Assembly (NCBI GenBank): GCA_017301995.1 | Contig: JAFLEH010000036.1 | Coordinates: 1-64,000, forward strand | From: Verrucomicrobiota bacterium | GTDB taxonomy: Bacteria; Verrucomicrobiota; Verrucomicrobiia; Verrucomicrobiales; Akkermansiaceae | Direction: 5' to 3' | Length of the DNA: 64,000 nucleotides | Part shown: piece after piece, positions 52,626 to 61,900 of the stretch | Position numbering within the stretch: position 1 is the stretch's first letter | Layout of the letters: each line of letters opens with the position of its first letter | The notes under the pieces: model-generated | Databases searched by the model: none | Told to the model about the DNA's origin: nothing | Seen by the model: the letters and a program-made list of their open reading frames with translations, nothing else | Program-made: the position numbers and the translations under genes

Positions 52626-52673
52626 CGATCGCTCCGGAGTGGCGCGGGCTTGCCTGGCCCGGCACCTTGGCAC

Positions 52674-53444
52674 ATGCTCGGGGCGTTGAGCCTTTCCCCC
52701 GCCGATTGCCTGATTCTGTTTTGCGCCGCGTTTGCCGGTGGCTTGGTCGATGCCATCGCCGGTGGCGGCGGCCTCATCACGGTGCCCGCCCTGATGGCGG
52801 TGGGCCTGCCACCGCACCTCGCGCTGGGAACCAACAAACTCCAATCGTCGTGCGGCACCTCGGTCGCGGTGTGGCACTACGCCAAGGCCGGCCTGATCCG
52901 CACGCCCGGCGTGTGGCTGGCGGTGGTCTGCGCGGCGATCGCAGGGGCGGCGGGAGCATTCGCGGTCGGGCTGGTGGGTCGCGAACTGCTGCGCCAGATT
53001 GTGCCCGGGCTGCTCGCCGCGGTGGCGGTTTACACCGCTTTCAACCGGCGCTTCGGCCTGGAGCCGGGAAAGCCGCGGCTCGCCCCATGGCAGGTTGCCG
53101 TGGGGTGCGGGGTTCTGTTGGGTGGTTACGACGGTTTCTTTGGTCCGGGTACCGGATCGTTCTGGATGCTCGCGCTGGTGACTTTGCTAGGTTTGGATCT
53201 CTCCCGCGCCACAGGCTACACCAAAGCGGCGAACCTCGCGAGCAACCTCGGCTCGCTGGCGGTTTTCCTAACTGCGGGCGCGGTCCATTACGGAGCGGCG
53301 GCAGTGATGATCGCGGGGCAACTGCTTGGAGCGCGCATCGGATCCGGTCTGGTCATCGCCAACGGAGCGAAGGTCGTTCGCCCGGTTTTTCTAACCGTCG
53401 TGTTCGCCCTAACCGTAAAACTGATGCTGGACGCCTGGTGGTGA
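52674..53444 (+). CDS. TSUP (TauE/SafE) family permease
   Basis: The 256-residue membrane protein has about eight helices and the duplicated TauE/SafE pattern: AGGLVDAIAGGGGLITVPALM with LALGTNKLQS, and GGYDGFFGPGTGSFWMLAL with ATGYTKAANL. Family members export sulfite or organosulfonates or take up sulfur compounds. The start at 52674 is chosen over 52650, which would add eight polar residues. cysE and an Rrf2 regulator lie 1.5 kb away, weakly suggesting sulfur metabolism. Confidence 0.9.
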   Translation: MLGALSLSPADCLILFCAAFAGGLVDAIAGGGGLITVPALMAVGLPPHLALGTNKLQSSCGTSVAVWHYAKAGLIRTPGVWLAVVCAAIAGAAGAFAVGLVGRELLRQIVPGLLAAVAVYTAFNRRFGLEPGKPRLAPWQVAVGCGVLLGGYDGFFGPGTGSFWMLALVTLLGLDLSRATGYTKAANLASNLGSLAVFLTAGAVHYGAAAVMIAGQLLGARIGSGLVIANGAKVVRPVFLTVVFALTVKLMLDAWW

Positions 53445-53457
53445 ACCGCCGGGCGGC

Positions 53458-53784
53458 TCACATTCCGTCCATCAGGCGGAAACCCCAGGCAATCAGGGCG
53501 GCGGTGGCGGCCACCAACCCGAGAATGAGCAGCACGCTCTTGTTCTGGGCCAATTGCAGGTTGCGGGCCTCGCGGCGGGACGCGATGCCGTTTTCATGAT
53601 CAAGGATGCGGCGCAACTCGCCCAACCGTTCGAACGGCGGCATGGTGTTCTCGCGTTCCTTCCATTCCTCGACGATTTTCCTGGGTGCCTCCCGCGCCTC
53701 GGCGAGCTTGCGTTCCAGTTCGAGCACTTCCGCCTCGCAGCGCGCGAGTTCCTGCTCCTCTTCCAACACGATCGTGGAGTTCAT
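53458..53784 (-). CDS. Tail-anchored coiled-coil protein
   Basis: The 108-residue product is a charged coiled coil (EEEQELARCEAEVLELERKL) to about residue 78 and ends in one TM helix (SVLLILGLVAATAALIAWGF). It has no signal peptide, so the coil probably faces the cytoplasm. The family is unknown. The gene upstream on the same strand has the same plan, and the gap is 13 bp. Confidence 0.7.
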   Translation of the reverse strand: MNSTIVLEEEQELARCEAEVLELERKLAEAREAPRKIVEEWKERENTMPPFERLGELRRILDHENGIASRREARNLQLAQNKSVLLILGLVAATAALIAWGFRLMDGM

Positions 53785-53797
53785 CGGGGCCGGGCGT

Positions 53798-54433
53798 TTA
53801 CTTCAGCAGATAGACGATCAGCGCGAGCGAGCCTAACACGCACACCGGCAGATTGAATGCCAGGCCGTTGCGCAGGTTCTGCATGAACTCGCCGGATCCG
53901 GCGCCGGCCGCCTTGGCCCGCTTGCGGGTGGAAACCCGGCCGAAAATGCTGCCGCAGCGGCTGTTTTCGAAATGCGCGGCCGCCTGGTCGTACTCGTCCA
54001 CCGCCAGATCGACGATCATGTTGGCGCGTTCCAGACGGTCCGCCAGATTCTCGCGGGTCCAGCTTTCCGGGTTGACCTTCTGGATCTTGTCGAGATGTCC
54101 GGCGAAACAGGCGCGGCATTGTTCGAGGTCCTCGGCCTCCTGCCGGATCTCCTCGAGTTCGCGATTGATCAGGGTGACCGCCGAGGTGAATTTCTCAAAC
54201 AACTCCGCCTGTTGGGACAGGAAAGTCCGTTTGCGGGCGGTTAGTTCCTCCAGTTCCTGCTTCTTGCGGGCCAGTTCCTCTTTCTGGCTTTGGATTCGCT
54301 CCAACTCTTCTTCCGCCGCTTTCAGTTTGTGATCGTAATCGTCATCCGGTCCGGCGGATGCGGGACGCGTGGGCATCTCCATCTGCATGGAGCGGATCTT
54401 GATGTGGTGGGTGTGATCAGCCGTGGTTGCCAT
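53798..54433 (-). CDS. Tail-anchored coiled-coil protein, longer partner
   Basis: The 211-residue product has a long coiled coil (about 34-120, KLKAAEEELERIQSQKEELA onward), a middle Cys pair (QCRACF), a basic segment STRKRAKAAG and a C-terminal TM helix (LPVCVLGSLALIVYLLK). No family is recognised. With the shorter neighbour it likely forms a membrane-bound complex, since both share coil plus tail-anchor design and are transcribed together. Confidence 0.7.
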   Translation of the reverse strand: MATTADHTHHIKIRSMQMEMPTRPASAGPDDDYDHKLKAAEEELERIQSQKEELARKKQELEELTARKRTFLSQQAELFEKFTSAVTLINRELEEIRQEAEDLEQCRACFAGHLDKIQKVNPESWTRENLADRLERANMIVDLAVDEYDQAAAHFENSRCGSIFGRVSTRKRAKAAGAGSGEFMQNLRNGLAFNLPVCVLGSLALIVYLLK

Positions 54434-54550
54434 AAGGGTGCGCGGGGTTTACGGGCACCAATTAGCAAGCCCCGGATACTTTGGCCAGCAAAATATCACG
54501 GAAAGGTTGATTATTTTTCCGACCGGACGCGGCAATCGCAATACCACTGT

Positions 54551-54964
54551 TCAAATGAAGAACATCGGAGGATCCTGACCGGCACTTATATGTTCAAGTG
54601 TCACCTGTTGCAGCAGATGACGCCAGTCGGCGGAGAGCCGTTCCCACACCGCGCGGACCGCGATGCCGGACTCCCCGTCCGCACTAACCGAACACTGCAG
54701 CAGCGCCGGGTCCACCGCCTCGATGATGTCCTTGAGGGTGATCGTATCGGGATTTCCCGCCAAAACATAGCCGCCGGCGGCCCCGCGGGCGCTGTCCACC
54801 AAGCCGCCGCGCCGCAAATCATTGAGAATCTGCAATAAAAAGCTTCTGGAGATGTCTTCCCGTTGCGCCAGGTCGTCCAAGCGTGTAAGAGTCCTGCCGT
54901 CATGGTATTTCGCCAACTGGGCGAGTGCCCGGCAGGCGTATTCCAATTTCTGAGAAATTTTCAT
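54551..54964 (-). CDS. Rrf2 family transcriptional regulator, CymR-like
   Basis: The 137-residue winged-helix regulator starts MKISQKLEYACRALAQLA, exactly as Rrf2 proteins do, and contains RGAAGGYVLAGNPDTITLKDIIEA. It has a single Cys in the region where IscR carries three cluster ligands, so it probably binds no Fe-S cluster and is closer to CymR, which controls cysteine synthesis. It is divergent from cysE, and the two annotated starts share one CATG. Confidence 0.88.
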   Translation of the reverse strand: MKISQKLEYACRALAQLAKYHDGRTLTRLDDLAQREDISRSFLLQILNDLRRGGLVDSARGAAGGYVLAGNPDTITLKDIIEAVDPALLQCSVSADGESGIAVRAVWERLSADWRHLLQQVTLEHISAGQDPPMFFI

Positions 54965-55832
54965 GAGCGAGACCATACACGATCCGACATCCCCCGCCAG
55001 CAAGAACACGGGAAATTTCACCCCCGCGGGACACTTCAGCGTGGACTGCGTATGGCGGAATCTGCGCGACGAGGCGGAGCGCGTGGTCACGGAAGAACCC
55101 GCGCTCAAACCGTTGTTGGACGACGTCGTTCTAACCCGAAACTCGCTGGCCGAGGCGCTCGGAGCCCGGCTCGCACGGCGGCTCGCACGGGAAGATATGC
55201 CGCGACGCTGCATGGAACCCCTGCTGACCGGAGTTTTCACCGGACAGCCGGGCATCGTCCACAGCGCCGCACGGGATTTGGTGGCGATGTATGAGCGCGA
55301 TCCCGCGTGTTTTTCCCCGCTGGAGCCGGTTCTGTTCTTCAAGGGTTTCCTCGCTCTAACCACCTATCGGGCGGCCCACGCGTTCTGGCTGGACGACCGG
55401 CGCTGGCTGGCACTCTATCTGCAAAGCGTGGCCAGCGAATCGTTCGCGGTGGACATCCATCCGGCCGCGCGCATCGGCTGCGGGATCCTGTTGGACCACG
55501 CCACCTCGTTCGTGGTCGGCGAAACCGCGATCATCGAGAACGATGTTTCCATTCTCCACGAGGTCACGCTGGGTGGCACCGGCAAGGAAACCGGAGACCG
55601 CCATCCGATCGTGCGCTCGGGCGTTCTGTTGGGAGCGGGATCCAAGATTCTCGGCAGGGTCGAAATCGGCACCGGCGCCAAGGTCGGCGCGGGATCTGTC
55701 GTCCTAACCGACGTGCCGGCCCACACCACGGTGGCGGGCGTCCCGGCGGTGGTCGTCGGCGAAGTCCGCGAAGCAAACCCGGCGATCGAGATGAACCAAA
55801 AGCTCGATTGCAGGGAGCGGGGGGGAATGTGA
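54963..55832 (+). CDS. cysE: Serine O-acetyltransferase
   Basis: The enzyme makes O-acetylserine for cysteine synthesis. The helical N-domain (VWRNLRDEAERVV) is followed by a left-handed beta-helix of hexapeptide repeats with HPAARIGCGILLDHATSFVVGE, VTLGGTGKETGDRHPIV and GAGSKILGRVEIGTGAKVGAGS. With the ATG at 54963 the product is 289 aa. An in-frame GTG at 55041 would give 263 aa, fit the family N-terminus better, and leave room for a promoter between the divergent genes. Control by the neighbouring Rrf2 protein is likely. Confidence 0.92.
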   Translation: MSETIHDPTSPASKNTGNFTPAGHFSVDCVWRNLRDEAERVVTEEPALKPLLDDVVLTRNSLAEALGARLARRLAREDMPRRCMEPLLTGVFTGQPGIVHSAARDLVAMYERDPACFSPLEPVLFFKGFLALTTYRAAHAFWLDDRRWLALYLQSVASESFAVDIHPAARIGCGILLDHATSFVVGETAIIENDVSILHEVTLGGTGKETGDRHPIVRSGVLLGAGSKILGRVEIGTGAKVGAGSVVLTDVPAHTTVAGVPAVVVGEVREANPAIEMNQKLDCRERGGM

Positions 55833-55866
55833 TTGGGGCTGTTTCCAATCTCCCCTCGCTTCGCGA

Positions 55867-55890
55867 CCACGCTCTCACGAGCGCGGCTAC
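55867..55890. repeat. 24-bp dispersed repeat, second copy of the MITE-like end
   Basis: The complement of this segment is identical to 21775-21798. Only one terminal arm was recognised here, 34 bp after the cysE stop. In both places the sequence lies just downstream of a gene. Confidence 0.7.
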
Positions 55891-55929
55891 GAACGATGCG
55901 CGGGACCACGGCAAACCGCGCCTTTTCTA

Positions 55930-57483
55930 TCAAGTCCCCGTCACGATCTCGCACTTCGGGAGTTTCTCCTTGAGGGTGCCGATGGCGGCCGGGGTCACGG
56001 CCGTTTGCCAGAGATAGAGGCGCTTCAGGTTCGGGAGACCGGCGAGTTTCACGGCTCCGGCGTCGGTGACTTTGGTGCCGTAGAGGTTCACCGATTCCAG
56101 CGTCGGGATCTTCAGGAGTGTTTCGATAGAGGCATCGGTCACCTGGGTTTCGGCGAGGCGGATCAGGCGGAGATTTTTCGCGGATGCCAGGGCTGCCACG
56201 GCCTGGTCGGTGAGCTTGGTGGCGGAGAGGTCGGCCGTGACAACATGGGGCAGCACCGGCGCGAGTTTGGCGAAGGCCGCGTCGTCCAGCGTGCCGCGCA
56301 GCGAGGCCGCGTTGAGCGTGACCGCTGAGGATTGTTGGGACTCGAAAGCCACCGCGCCGGGAAACTCCTTGGTTAGAGCGTCAACGGCGGCCTTCAGGGC
56401 GGCATCGGGACCCGCGGCGGCAGGTGCGGCCGGAGCGGGACTCGGCTGAGGCGCCCCGCCGGAAACCACCGCAGGAGCGGGGGCTGGGCCAACCTTTTCC
56501 AATGCAACGGATACCTCCGGGGTAGGCCCCAGGTCCTTCACCGTCTTGGTGCCGTCCGCGCCCTTGTCGATCCACCATTTCAAAACCAACAGTTCCCCGG
56601 CGGTCATCTGCGGAACACCGCGCGGGGGCATGTGGTCGGGATCGTCCTCCGGGAGGGAGATCAATCCGATCATGTGGCTCTTTGCGGAATCTCCGGAAAC
56701 CAAAACCGGCCCGCCTTTGGAACCTTTCATGAGGTTCTCGTAACTGTCCATCTTGACCCCGCCCTTTGACTTTCCTTCCTTGTGGCAGGAAACGCAGCGC
56801 AGTTCCAGGATGGGAGCGACCACCTCGGCGTAGGCCAAGCGATCACCCACCGGTTTCGCGGCCGTCTGGTTGGCGGGCGCCTTTTTCGCAGGCAAACCCA
56901 ACAGCTTCCGGAGCGGGTCCGGAGCGTGGTCGGTTAGATAAGTCTCACCGTGGGTGAGCGAGGCGCCATCGTGACTGGCGAATCCCATCACCCCGGCGCT
57001 CACAAAAAGCAACAGGCGATAGATCGCCGGGTTGGATGTGGGCTCGGCGGTCCACGCCCGCGCCAGGCAGGTCAGCACGGCCAGCACCGCGAAGGCCAAG
57101 CCACCCCACAAATGCCGTTCGGCGGTCGGGTTGTTCTCGAAACCGCCGCCATGATAGAGCAGGAATCCCGCCAGCACCGCCAACACCGCGCTGGCCGCAA
57201 GGAAAAACGCGGGAAACAACGCCGCACGACGCGGCTCGTTCAAGCGGCGGAAGAAGATCGCACCCAACTCCTGCAACAGGATCAACACCAGCACGCCGAT
57301 CGGCAAATGCAGCACCACCGGATGGAAATGCCCGAGAAACCGCACCCAATCCGGCATTTTCGCCCCATCGGGCGGGCCTGCTAGCACGGGCATGGCGACA
57401 AGTCCCGCAACGGCCAACAGGCCGAAGAAGGAAAGCGCCCAAGGGCGGCGACGACGGGGTGCGGATGCGACCGGGATATCCAT
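55930..57483 (-). CDS. Membrane c-type cytochrome with leucine-rich repeats
   Basis: The 517-residue protein has a DUF2231-like membrane part (FLGHFHPVVLHLPIGVLVLI and further helices to about residue 180). A planctomycete-type cytochrome c domain follows with the haem motif CVSCH and downstream MPPRG axial-Met region, then a Pro/Ala-rich linker. It ends with leucine-rich repeats (DLSATKLTDQAVAALASAKN and repeats). It sits in the membrane with haem and LRR outside. Such proteins are typical of Planctomycetes and Verrucomicrobia. The function is unknown, perhaps electron transfer tied to a binding scaffold. Confidence 0.85.
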   Translation of the reverse strand: MDIPVASAPRRRRPWALSFFGLLAVAGLVAMPVLAGPPDGAKMPDWVRFLGHFHPVVLHLPIGVLVLILLQELGAIFFRRLNEPRRAALFPAFFLAASAVLAVLAGFLLYHGGGFENNPTAERHLWGGLAFAVLAVLTCLARAWTAEPTSNPAIYRLLLFVSAGVMGFASHDGASLTHGETYLTDHAPDPLRKLLGLPAKKAPANQTAAKPVGDRLAYAEVVAPILELRCVSCHKEGKSKGGVKMDSYENLMKGSKGGPVLVSGDSAKSHMIGLISLPEDDPDHMPPRGVPQMTAGELLVLKWWIDKGADGTKTVKDLGPTPEVSVALEKVGPAPAPAVVSGGAPQPSPAPAAPAAAGPDAALKAAVDALTKEFPGAVAFESQQSSAVTLNAASLRGTLDDAAFAKLAPVLPHVVTADLSATKLTDQAVAALASAKNLRLIRLAETQVTDASIETLLKIPTLESVNLYGTKVTDAGAVKLAGLPNLKRLYLWQTAVTPAAIGTLKEKLPKCEIVTGT

Positions 57484-57516
57484 AGCCGGCTTGCTACGCG
57501 CGCGCGGACGCGGATC

Positions 57517-57810
57517 TTACACGTCGATCACCGGCCCCTCTTTCTCGGCGGAATTCGGCCGCGGTTTTCCACCACCCGGAAACGGCGGAGGACCACCCCG
57601 CGGGCCGGACACCCGACCCCGAAAATGCCGGATCACCGGGATCCAGCGCACCACATCGTAGCCCAACGCGCGCATCACATAGGCGAACACGCCCAGTACC
57701 GTCGCCTCGTCAATAAATGGAATCGGATCGAATGGCGCAATCAGCGGCCCCATCACCAGCAGATAGAGCCCGCACAAAACCGCAATGAACCAAAGGAAGA
57801 ACCGCTTCAC
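57517..57810 (-). CDS. DUF1232-like small membrane protein
   Basis: The 97-residue product has an N-terminal TM helix (FFLWFIAVLCGLYLLVMGPL), then DPIPFIDEATVLGVFAYVMRAL, which resembles the DPIDLIPD core of DUF1232 (YkvA). The tail is Gly/Pro-rich. The start codon is GTG at 57810, seven bases after a predicted -10 box. The function is unknown. Confidence 0.65.
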   Translation of the reverse strand: MKRFFLWFIAVLCGLYLLVMGPLIAPFDPIPFIDEATVLGVFAYVMRALGYDVVRWIPVIRHFRGRVSGPRGGPPPFPGGGKPRPNSAEKEGPVIDV

Positions 57811-57817
57811 GCCGGAG

Positions 57818-57845
57818 AGCCTAGCACGGATTCCCCCGGCCGCAA
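57818..57845 (-). promoter_or_regulatory. Predicted promoter of the DUF1232-like gene
   Basis: On the reverse strand, TTGCGG (57845-57840), a 16-bp spacer and TAGGCT (57823-57818), seven bases before the GTG start. Confidence 0.5.
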
Positions 57846-57857
57846 CCCGAGTGTGTC

Positions 57858-58967
57858 CTAACTGTAACGGGACTTTCTCAACCGCTTCACCAATCGGCCG
57901 GCGGGTGCCTCAATCCAGCGGAAAAACGCCAAAGCGGCCGAGACACTGAGCCCGAATGCGGCCAACAGCCCCGCCACCCCGGCCCACGGCGAGGTCCAGC
58001 CCAACCTCGACCACACGGCCGCCACCAGCACCAGCACCGGAAAGTGAATCAGAAACAGGCTGTAGGAAACCCGACCCAGCATGAGAACCCACCGCGTCCT
58101 CGGCCAACGTCCCCCGAAACCGGTCTTCTCGGCCGCAAAAAGCAAACCACCGACCACCAACGCGCTGAGCAACCGCCACCGCCAGTCGTATGCCATCGCC
58201 GCAACCAGCATCGCCATGAAACACCAGAACCCGATCTGGCCCGCGCGGTCTTTCAGTCCGCGATACACCACGATCCCCATGAAGAAATACGGATAGAAAT
58301 ACAGCGCCCAACGGTCCCATCCGGGATTGAGATTGAAATAGAACAAGCCGAGCGCCGACAAAACCCACCCGACCGCCAGAGAGACGTCCGGAAGCCGGCG
58401 GATTCCCGTTTTCGCCAACAAATCCCGCAGCAGCAGGCCGCCCAGATAGATCAGCCCCAATTGGAAGTTGATGCACACGAACCACAGCCCGGCGGAGAGT
58501 TGCTCATATCCTAACACATCTTGGAGAAAAACCACGTGGGCGAGCAATTGCGGCAGCGTGGGCGCCCCGCCGACCACCGGATCCGGCAGCCATCCGCGCC
58601 CGAAGGCGCACACCGGAATCACCAGCGCGATCACCGCCAGATAGGGAATCCCCAAGCGGCAATACCGCAGCACCACGAATCCCCCGGCACTGCGGAAATC
58701 CCATTTTCTATCATGCATGGTGCGGGCCATCACATAGCCGCCCACCACGAAAAACACCTGGGTCGCGCGCGCGTGGTGCTCGAACCAATCCAAGATTCCG
58801 CCCGCCAACGGCGCGGCCCAGTCCCGCAATGGCGGATACAACGCGAAATGGTGCCACAGAATCGTCAGCGACGCGAATGCGCGCAGGGCATCCAAAAACA
58901 GGAGCCGCTGCGTGGGCGCGGGCAAGTCGTGCGGGGCGGGACGGCTCATCGGTAAGGGGCGGGACAT
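57858..58967 (-). CDS. Acyltransferase 3 family membrane protein
   Basis: The 369-residue protein has about ten TM helices and the OafA/YrhL marks LLFLDALRAFASLTILWHHF near the N-terminus, and LGRVSYSLFLIHFPVLVL near the end. It transfers acyl groups to sugars or lipids of the envelope. Starts at 58967 and 58949 are both possible. It begins 16 bp after the AddA-like gene and probably shares its transcript. Confidence 0.88.
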   Translation of the reverse strand: MSRPLPMSRPAPHDLPAPTQRLLFLDALRAFASLTILWHHFALYPPLRDWAAPLAGGILDWFEHHARATQVFFVVGGYVMARTMHDRKWDFRSAGGFVVLRYCRLGIPYLAVIALVIPVCAFGRGWLPDPVVGGAPTLPQLLAHVVFLQDVLGYEQLSAGLWFVCINFQLGLIYLGGLLLRDLLAKTGIRRLPDVSLAVGWVLSALGLFYFNLNPGWDRWALYFYPYFFMGIVVYRGLKDRAGQIGFWCFMAMLVAAMAYDWRWRLLSALVVGGLLFAAEKTGFGGRWPRTRWVLMLGRVSYSLFLIHFPVLVLVAAVWSRLGWTSPWAGVAGLLAAFGLSVSAALAFFRWIEAPAGRLVKRLRKSRYS

Positions 58968-58983
58968 CCAAAGGCACGATCCC

Positions 58984-61900
58984 CTAACAAGCAATCACCA
59001 CCTTGCGGAGTTTGGTCGAAATCAGCCGGCATCGGACATCCGCGCCCGGCCAAGCCAGCGACAGCGCGTCCCGATAGGCCCGCATTTGAGCCCCGTGCCG
59101 CCCCAACAGCGCTTCCTCCCGCTCCACCGCGTCGGTTTTGAAATCCAACACCTCGATCCGCTCCACCCCTCCGTCCGGCCCATGCCTGAGGTGCAGTCGG
59201 TCGATCACCCCGCTCATCCAACGGCCGTCCAACATCGCGTCCACCGGCTGCTCCCGATAGAGCGCCACATTCCCTTCCCCGCGGGTCAAAACCCCGCGGA
59301 TTTCCGGTTCGGCCAGCAACCCGGCGACCAACCGGCCCGCCTCGTCATCCGGCAAATCGGGCATGCCTTCATCCAACCACCCCACCCGCTCGAACACGGC
59401 ATGCACCTCCGAACCAAACCGCATGCCACCGGCCGATTTCGCCGTCGTTTCAACGCCTCCGCCGTGCGCTCCCATCGCGCTGGGCCGCACGCGGCGCTTC
59501 CGCGCCACCGGTTTGCCCAACGCGGGCGGACCGTCGGGACGGGCTGGTCCCTTTTCCAACAAACCGACCGTTTCCACCCAGTCGGGCGATCCGGATTGAT
59601 AGACCGTTCCCGGCGCGCCATCCGAATCCACCGCCCGCGCCAGCCAGTTGGCGAGCGACGGCTTGTCGGGAACGGCCTTTTCCGCCGGCGGTTCCAACAA
59701 AACATACAACCCGCGCTTCGCCCGCGTGAGCGCCACGTAGAACAAGCACATCGCCTCATAGCGCTGGTCGGCGGCCCAGGCGGCCTCGGCCGTTCTCAGT
59801 TCAGGCAGAATGTCGCGCGCCCATTTCGGCGGCGGCTGGGTGAGCCAGCCATCGCCCTTGGCCAAACCGAACCGTTGGGCCTGCGGAATCACATCGCCCG
59901 GCACATCCGGCACCACCACCACGTCGAAACCGAGTCCCTTGGATTTGTGGATCGTCATCACCTGCACCGATGCCACCCCCGGACTCTGGGAAACTTCCAA
60001 CCGCGAGATGCGGTCCGCGGCATCGCGCAAGGTCACGCCGCCTTCGGCATCCATCGCGCGCAGTTGGCCCAGCAGATCCGCGGCGCGCCGCCTGCCGGAC
60101 TCCGACCATCCGGCCCACACGTTCTCCACGATGCCTCCGACCGTTTCGGCCAGGCCCGTTTCCGCCGCTTGTTTTGTCAGATCGCGCCACACCGCGTCGG
60201 GTTCGTTAGACAATCCGTTGCCCAGCGCCGCTGCCAGCGGCGACATGGTGACGATTTCCCGGGCCATGGTGTTCGCGGGATCGGCCAGCCATGCTAACAA
60301 AGCGGCCAGTGCCACCCCGGCCGGATGGTCGCGCGCGGGTTCGCGCCGGCCCTCCTCCACCACCTCGAATCCCGCCTCGCGCAGGGCGTCGGCCACGTCG
60401 CGCACCTGTTGGTTTCCGCGCACCAGCACGCCGCAGGTCAGCTTGCGCCGGCCGATGCCGATTTCCGCTAACAACTCCGCCGTCCGCGCCATCCGTTCCT
60501 CCCATTTTCCGTCCACCACTTCCACCCGAGCCTCGCCGCGCTTCGCCGGCACGGCCAGCGGCGCGGCGGAAACGTGCTCCACCCAGTCCCATCGGCGCGC
60601 CGCCTGGCCGAACAACGCCTCCATCAGCGCCACATCGCCGCAGGTCCGGTTGACCAGCTCCAGCACCTCGGGACACGAACGCCATGACTCCGCCATGTGC
60701 TCGATCGCCAGCCCGTAAGCGGCATAGCGTCCTCTGACCTCCCCGAACAATTTCACGTCGCCGCCGCGCCACGCGTAGATCGCCTGCTTGTCGTCGCCCA
60801 CCACGAAAAGCGATCCCTCGTCATCGCCCGCCGCCTCGTCCACCAGCGTCCGCAGGCCCATCCAATCCGCGCGGCTGGTGTCCTGGAATTCATCCAACAG
60901 CCAATGCGCGTACCGCGCGCCCAACCGGAAGTCCACCGCCTCGCGCCGCAGCCGCGCGTCCTCGCCCCCGGCCCATTCGCCCATCAGGCACTTGATATCA
61001 TCAAATCCCAACAAACCCCGCCGCCGCAGCCTTCTCTCGCACAGCGCGTCATACACCGCCATCACCTCGCGCACGCCGCGGGTCCGCGCGAGGGCGGCCG
61101 CCAGCTCACAGCGCGCCGCCAGCACCACCGCCTCGCGCAAAGCCCTGCCGGCCTCGCCGCCGATCACGAAATCCTTCTGGTATTTCACCGCCAGATCGGG
61201 ATCGTCGCCCCTGGCCACCGCGGCGAACACGCTTTCCAACAACGAATCCTTTCCGCCCAAGCTGCCGCTGCCCACGGTGTGGTTCGCCAGCTTGTCGGCG
61301 AGCTTTTCCAACGCGTCGGGCTGACGGGCATTTGTTATATGAACCGCGGCGAATCCGCGCCGCAGCTTTTCCACCAGGCGGTACTTGGCGGTCTCCCAAG
61401 CGGCCGGCGCCACGCCCGCCAGATCGGGCGGCCCCCATTCGAAGCCGCCGCTTTCCCGATAGATCCCCTGCCATTGGTCCACGAACCCGCGCAGGCCGTC
61501 GGCCACCTTCTGTTCCTCGCGCCCCATGATCGCCCGCCGGAACGCGTGGAAAAACCCGTCGTCCCCGGCGTGCTCCAACCGCTCGCCGAGGATCGAATCC
61601 AACAATCCGTCGCGCGCCGCGGCGAGCTGCGCGCCTTCCAACAGCTCGAACCTTCCGCCGGTCAGGCCGAGTTCATACTGAAACCCGCGCACCACCTTGC
61701 CGAAGAAACCGTCCATCGTTCCCAACATGAAACGAGGCAGGGATCTAACCACCCGCTCCAGCGCCAGCGCGAAGTCGGCGCCGGCCACGCCCGTTTCCGC
61801 GCGCAGGCGCTCCGCCGTTTCGGGATCGGACGCGGCTTTCGCCAACTTCGTCAGCACCGAATCGGCGAACTCGCCGGCCGCCTTGCGGGTGAAGGTGAGC

